DNA of 64,000 bases from positions 124,001 through 188,000 of the forward strand of contig JAHLKD010000095.1 in NCBI GenBank assembly GCA_025526935.1, in the 5' to 3' direction. Below, piece after piece: positions 59,690-64,000 of this stretch. The translations under genes and the position numbers were made by a program. The DNA comes from Cladochytrium replicatum. Lineage: Eukaryota; Chytridiomycota; Chytridiomycetes; Cladochytriales; Cladochytriaceae. The notes beneath the pieces are model-generated. The model ran no database searches. It worked only from the letters and a program-made list of their open reading frames with translations, and was not told where the DNA came from. Position 1 is the first letter of the stretch, and each line of letters starts with the position of its first letter.

Positions 59690-60134
59690 GCTGCGTACAA
59701 CCGGAGAACAGATAATGTAGGGTGAAGAATGCTCACCCTTTTCTACACGCATTCAGACTGGATTGGCAGCTAGGGCAAATTGTTTCCCCCAGCTAGGATG
59801 GTCGCTATTTCAGTAACTTCTGTCTCCCACAAATTGCAATGAAACACATGGCTGTCTCCCACACTAACAGCGCGACGCTCGAACCTTTCCCTGGGTTTTG
59901 TTCTTGTTTGTCCAACCTTGAATGTATGTACCAACGTTACTCCACAACAAAATACAAATACATGTGAGTCGCAAGGCTAAAAACAGATCTTAACCAAAGC
60001 CGCACGAACCGCATGTATGTTATGCAAGCATTCGACAGATTCTAACACTTTCGACATGAGTGGCCAATACAGATCTGTGACCAACACCTGTAACCTCTCC
60101 TTTTATCCCTACCGGTGTAGAATGTGCGCAAACC
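59690..60134. other. intergenic, nothing recognised
   Basis: About 0.44 kb between the C2H2 pseudogene and the 3' end of the membrane-protein gene, with no open frame of coding character. Confidence 0.4.
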
Positions 60135-61043
60135 TTACTTCGACCCACTCTCATGCTTGAGCATTATAACGCCTCCACCTGAACCCCCCGAACCTTGGTT
60201 CGACTGTCTCTGGACGTCGGGTTCGCTCTGACTTGAATTTACCACTGTAGCGGCGTCGAAGTTGGTCATCGTTGGCGGCATGTAATAGTACGGTTGATGC
60301 TGATGCTGCGGTGGGAACATGTTGGGATCCGCAAACATTGGCTGTGGCTCGAAATGCGGTGGTGGGGGGTAGGGATGCATGGGGGGTGGTGGTTGAGAAA
60401 GTGGAGTGTAGAGGGTACCGGCGTGTTGATTGGACGCTGAAGATTTTCTTCGACGAAGTGAGAAGAGCACTGCGAAGGCGACTGCGAAAGCCAGAACAAT
60501 TGCACCGACAACAATACCAGCCACCGCGGCGACGGAAAGACCGGCTGATCCGGTATCGAGGTCAACTGATGGCGACGATGTGGAAGAGATTTGGAGGAGA
60601 GATGTGGAATAGGGCGATACCACCCAGCGAACAGCGAACGAGACTGACGAACAATTTTCTGCGACGGTTGTAGCAGTTCCATCAATGGTGGTTGCATAAC
60701 GGCCGCATTTGACTAATACAGAGCAGTTGTGAGATTCAGGGAAGGTGAGCGTGGTCGATAGCGATGTGAATGGTGGGGCAACGTAAAAGTACGTCTTCGG
60801 GTCGCCTTGACCTGCCAAAAAAAAAAATCATGATTTTGGTTGGGGCTTTTGCATGCGCATTGACGCACCTGTTACCCATGAGGAGTAGTCTTGAGCATCG
60901 AGAATCCAAAGAGATGGTCTTCCCTGGGCAGCAGCGATGGTGACATCGATTTCGGCAACGCCAGCGGGGATGGTTGCAGAGGTGCGGGTGTGGACCGTGA
61001 GTTTCAGGAACGAAGTACTTCCTCGCCAGGCAGTGGTGGCCAT
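60135..61043 (-). CDS. single-pass membrane protein with Pro/Tyr-rich cytoplasmic tail
   Basis: Two exons, complement(60135-60811, 60869-61043), join in phase to 283 residues. The N-terminal 130 residues are a beta-rich ectodomain (LTVHTRTSATIPAGVAEIDV, TFPESHNCSVLVKCGRYATT). One membrane segment, SVAAVAGIVVGAIVLAFAVA, is followed by LRRRK, which sets the topology out-to-in. The tail is proline-rich (PPPPMHPYPPPPHFEPQP, QHQHQPYYYMPP) and could bind WW or SH3 domains. No classical cleavable signal peptide is seen. Layout resembles fungal type I sensor/Axl2-like proteins, but the ectodomain is not identified. Confidence 0.7.
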
Positions 61044-61525
61044 CGTTCACAACGAATACGACGTTCCTTTGTTTTAGTTGCGAATTTTTATCAGCTTTGA
61101 TATCAAAGACAACACAGGCAGACCGTGGGAACGGGAGCGGGAATATTTGTGGGAGTGGACGAGTGATAATGTTGTGATTGGGGCCTCGTGAGAGTTTGAA
61201 GAGACCAGTGAAATATGCTCCTTTTTGTTATGATGTATTTACCAAGACCCACTTGCCCTTTTATAACAGAACACCGGAAAAACATTCAATCGATCCGAAC
61301 TGCAAACAGAAACAAATAGCAAGCCAAATAATGATCAAGACAAGCCAAAAGACGTTTCGCATGAAATTGTGGAAATCAAACAAAGTTAGCCACAATAATA
61401 TTACACCAGCCACCAATTTCTCCAACAAGGCCCCGCTCAAAACGAATTTGGATTGAGTGAAGCAAAGAAAATGTTGAAGGTTCCCAACAAAACTCTGATA
61501 AAAACAGACATGTCCCCAACACTAC
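61044..61525. other. AT-rich stretch, possible copia 3' LTR remnant
   Basis: No coding frame. The minus strand just after the copia pol stop reads TAGTGTTGGGGACATG, which could be the TG start of an LTR, but no second LTR is in the window to confirm it. Confidence 0.3.
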
Positions 61526-63686
61526 CTAAACCGGGTGCAAGCCATTCCTAAGGTGAGTGAACAAATCCTTCCCCAAAGGCTTTGTCAAGATATCTGCCAA
61601 GTTCTCTCCATTCGAACATTAACAGGCTCCGCAATGTTCTCCGCTATAGCCTCCCGGACAAACTGTAGTCGGATTTCCACGTGTTTGGTTCTTCCTCGCT
61701 CAGTCAGGTTGTGCAAATATGCAATGCACGCTTGATTGTCTTCGAAGATGGTGAACGCCTTCTTCAGTGCAAAATTGAGCTCTCCGAGAAACATCTTGAG
61801 CCAGATCGCTTCCTGTGTCGCCCCTGCAAATGCGTAAAATTCCGTCTCCATGGTCGACAGTGCTGGGGACCGCTGCAGCTGCGACTTCCAGACAATCGGT
61901 CCACCGTTAGGCAGAAACACGTAGCCAGTTGTGCCATGTCTTGTAGTCGCATCCGCTCCAGGACCGCTTGCATCGCTATAGCCTGTGATCTGCAGACCGC
62001 CAGCCCCGCTGAATTCGATTCCTAGGTGCTTGGTGCTGACCAAGTATCGCAGAACTTTTTACCGCCTTCACGTCCTCTGCGCATGGATCCTCGAGGTGCC
62101 GTGAGGCTTCCATGATAGCGTGGGCGATATCAGGTCTGGTGCCTAACATCAACAACATCAACGCTCCTACTGCTTCCCGATATGGATACTCGCCCTTGGC
62201 AATTGGTGTACGTCGTCCATCTCGTTGCTCTTCCGGCGTTGCCACTGGGTTCGCCTCGTCCATCTTGAATTTCTTTAAGATCTTTTCGACGTATGTGGTC
62301 TGATCCAACCGCAGGCTTCCACCACCACCGCGAGTTATTCGCATTCCTAAGTAACTCTCGGCATCCTCCTCCTCGCTGATTGCAAACGCTGCCCGTAAGA
62401 TCTCAAAAACCTTTTCAACCATTGCCAGCGGTCCTGCCACTAGTGCATTATCTACAAACACCGCAACTAGCGCCGAGCTCGCCAGGTTCTCATTCCACAG
62501 GACGTAGACGCACGAGTTGCTTCGTAAGCGCCGCAGCCCAGATTTTTGCATTTTCTCATCAAACTCCCGATTCCACTCCATCGCCGACTGCCGCAGACCG
62601 TAGCGAGCCCTTGAAACCAAGTATACCTTGCCCGTTCTGTTGCCTTTGACCTCCGGCGGAAATTCCACATACACTTTGTGTTTCAGCAGCGCGTTGAGGT
62701 AAGCTGTCCATACATCTCCCTTCTTTAGTTTCCATCTGAAGGTTGCGGCTAGCGCGCAAATCAGTCTGAGGGTGACAAAGTCAAGCACTTGCACAAACGT
62801 TTCATCAAAGTCCACTCCTGCGCACTGCGAGAATCCTTTGGCGACAAGTCGAGCCTTAAACCAGTCGTGTTGCCCATCTGCATGAACCTTTCTCCTCAGG
62901 ACCCACTTGCACCCCACAGCCCGCTCTTCAGGTGGTAGATCGACTATCTAGAACACTCCCATCGCGGCAAGTGCGGCAATTTCAAGCTGCATCGCCTCGA
63001 TCCACTCCGCCCGGAAAGGTGATGCCATCGCTTTGTCTAAGGTTGGTGCCTCGGGTTCGCTGTCCACAGCTTCCAGCGCTACATCGCTCCGCGTACCAAT
63101 GAGGTCGTCCACAGTAACGTCCTCAGGTCCTTCTAAATCGGCCAAATATCCAAAGTCCCTCGGTGCAGGAACTCCTAAAATTTCCCTCAACGACGGTAAA
63201 GGTGTCCGTGGCCAGGCTTCCCAACCCGGCAGTACATCAAACACTTTCGCACTGTTGAACAAAGCTCCGCGAGTGAAGCTGTTTTCCAAGAATCGGGCAT
63301 GGTGTGATGTGATGACTCGCCCAGTATCCCACTGGTAAAACATCCACGCCCAAACCTTATCCATTCCAATGAAGATCATTCGCCAGGCTCGATCTCCCAT
63401 ATTCACATCATGCATACTTGCCGGGATCAGTACGTACGCATCACAGCCGAAGACCCGGACTCGACTTACGTTTGGTTTCTTTCCGTACCAGCACGCGTAG
63501 GGCGTTATTCCTTGCTGGGACTTCTTCGGCAAACAGTTTGAGATAATGATCGAGTACTTCATCGCGTATTCCCAGAACTGCTCCGGTAGGTTTGCGTGAT
63601 GAAGCATACATCAAGCGCGCGTCAGAATCGCTCTGTTTGTGCGTTCTGCTACTCCGTTGTGCTGGGGAGTGTACGGCTCTGTCGAC
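61526..63686 (-). pseudogene. pol: dead Ty1/copia pol fragment
   Basis: From 5' to 3' on the minus strand: integrase core STEPYTPQHNGVAERTNR, a stop, then CMLHHANLPEQFW ... GCDAYVLIPASM; a TAG inside GVF-IVDLPPEERAVGCKW; reverse transcriptase FKARLVAKGFSQCAGVDFDE ... AVFVDNALVAG; a frameshift near 62010; RNase H ITGYSDASGPGADATTRHGT ... STMETEFYAFAGA; another frameshift near 61610; and ENLADILTKPLGKDL to the stop at 61526. In the reverse transcriptase active site the second Asp of YVDD is Asn (FVDN), so the copy was catalytically dead even without stops. It is a different lineage from the element at 9476-16151 and is cut upstream by a hAT-like insertion at 63687. Confidence 0.9.
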
Positions 63687-64000
63687 CAGGGTCTGCCACG
63701 AGTCAAATCGAGTCAAATATTTTGCTATATTTGACTCGTGACCATTTGTGGCTTCCTTTGATTGGCTCGCCAGTCAAATGCCAGACGCCCCATTTGACTC
63801 GCCAAATATTTGATATACCATTCTGTTGGACCCCTCGTCAAATGCCTTACAAATATTCGATTTGCCCAAATATATTTGACAAATAGATATTTGCCTATTC
63901 GATTTGTCAAATATTTGCCAAATGATAACTATTTGCCAAGGATGCGTACTTCATCCTACTGTGGCAGTCACGTGACTGACTTTTTGAGGTCCGTACCTCG
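63687..64000. mobile_element. hAT-like element, second copy (left end only)
   Basis: It begins CAGGGTCTGCCACGAGTC, the same terminal repeat as the 1714-3442 element with one change. It then follows the reverse complement of that element's right half through the TCAAAT-rich array to the CTCAAAAAGTCAGTCACGTG-type repeat at the window edge. It is inserted next to the integrase codons for STEPYTPQHNG. The expected 8-bp duplication is CTGTCGAC (63679-63686); its partner lies outside the window. Confidence 0.85.

Overview
This window looks like nuclear DNA of a zoosporic (chytrid-type) fungus. Genes are packed with short GT..AG introns, mostly 48-75 bp, whose phases I could check by hand. The gene set is eukaryotic: MOB4/phocein, Prp17/Cdc40, Imp3, a TopBP1-like BRCT protein, a myotubularin and a Gin4/Hsl1-like kinase with a fungal KA1 tail. 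It also holds lineage-flexible genes expected in chytrids: a Kv channel, a dCache-HAMP receptor, TIR-domain proteins and Sel1-repeat proteins. The taxon is an inference. All exon models below were derived by eye from splice signals and reading frame.

Layout. 0-0.45 kb: end of an FAD monooxygenase. 0.5-6 kb: AT-rich wreckage of a large coding sequence on the minus strand, split by a 1,729-bp hAT-like element with perfect terminal inverted repeats and 8-bp target duplications, followed by a Sel1-repeat remnant. 6-8.2 kb: MOB4 and a SWIM-finger (ZSWIM7/SWS1-like) gene head to head, then a small unassigned gene. 8.7-17 kb: a dCache/HAMP receptor gene cut in two by a complete Ty1/copia element with near-identical LTRs. 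17.3-36.8 kb: dense ordinary genes (kinase, PfkB sugar kinase, TopBP1-like, CDC40, methyltransferase, RGS-like, secreted sequon-rich protein). 37-38.6 kb: an unassigned multi-exon gene.

38.8-50.7 kb is the most unusual stretch. It has a truncated TIR gene, a decayed ankyrin-type remnant, an intact TIR plus 19x Sel1-repeat fusion gene, and, beyond a Kv channel and IMP3, a second TIR gene decaying on the minus strand. 50.9-61 kb: myotubularin, decayed fragments, a 0.34-kb tandem duplication, a C2H2 gene with a broken paralogue, and a single-pass membrane protein. 61.5-64 kb: a dead copia fragment interrupted by a second copy of the hAT-like element, in the opposite orientation to the first.

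Mobile elements, accessory repeat/TIR genes and pseudogenes are interleaved with conserved housekeeping genes. The TIR-Sel1 family, present in several states of repair, is the best candidate for an undescribed system. An innate-immune or NAD-metabolising role is only inferred from what TIR and Sel1 domains do elsewhere.
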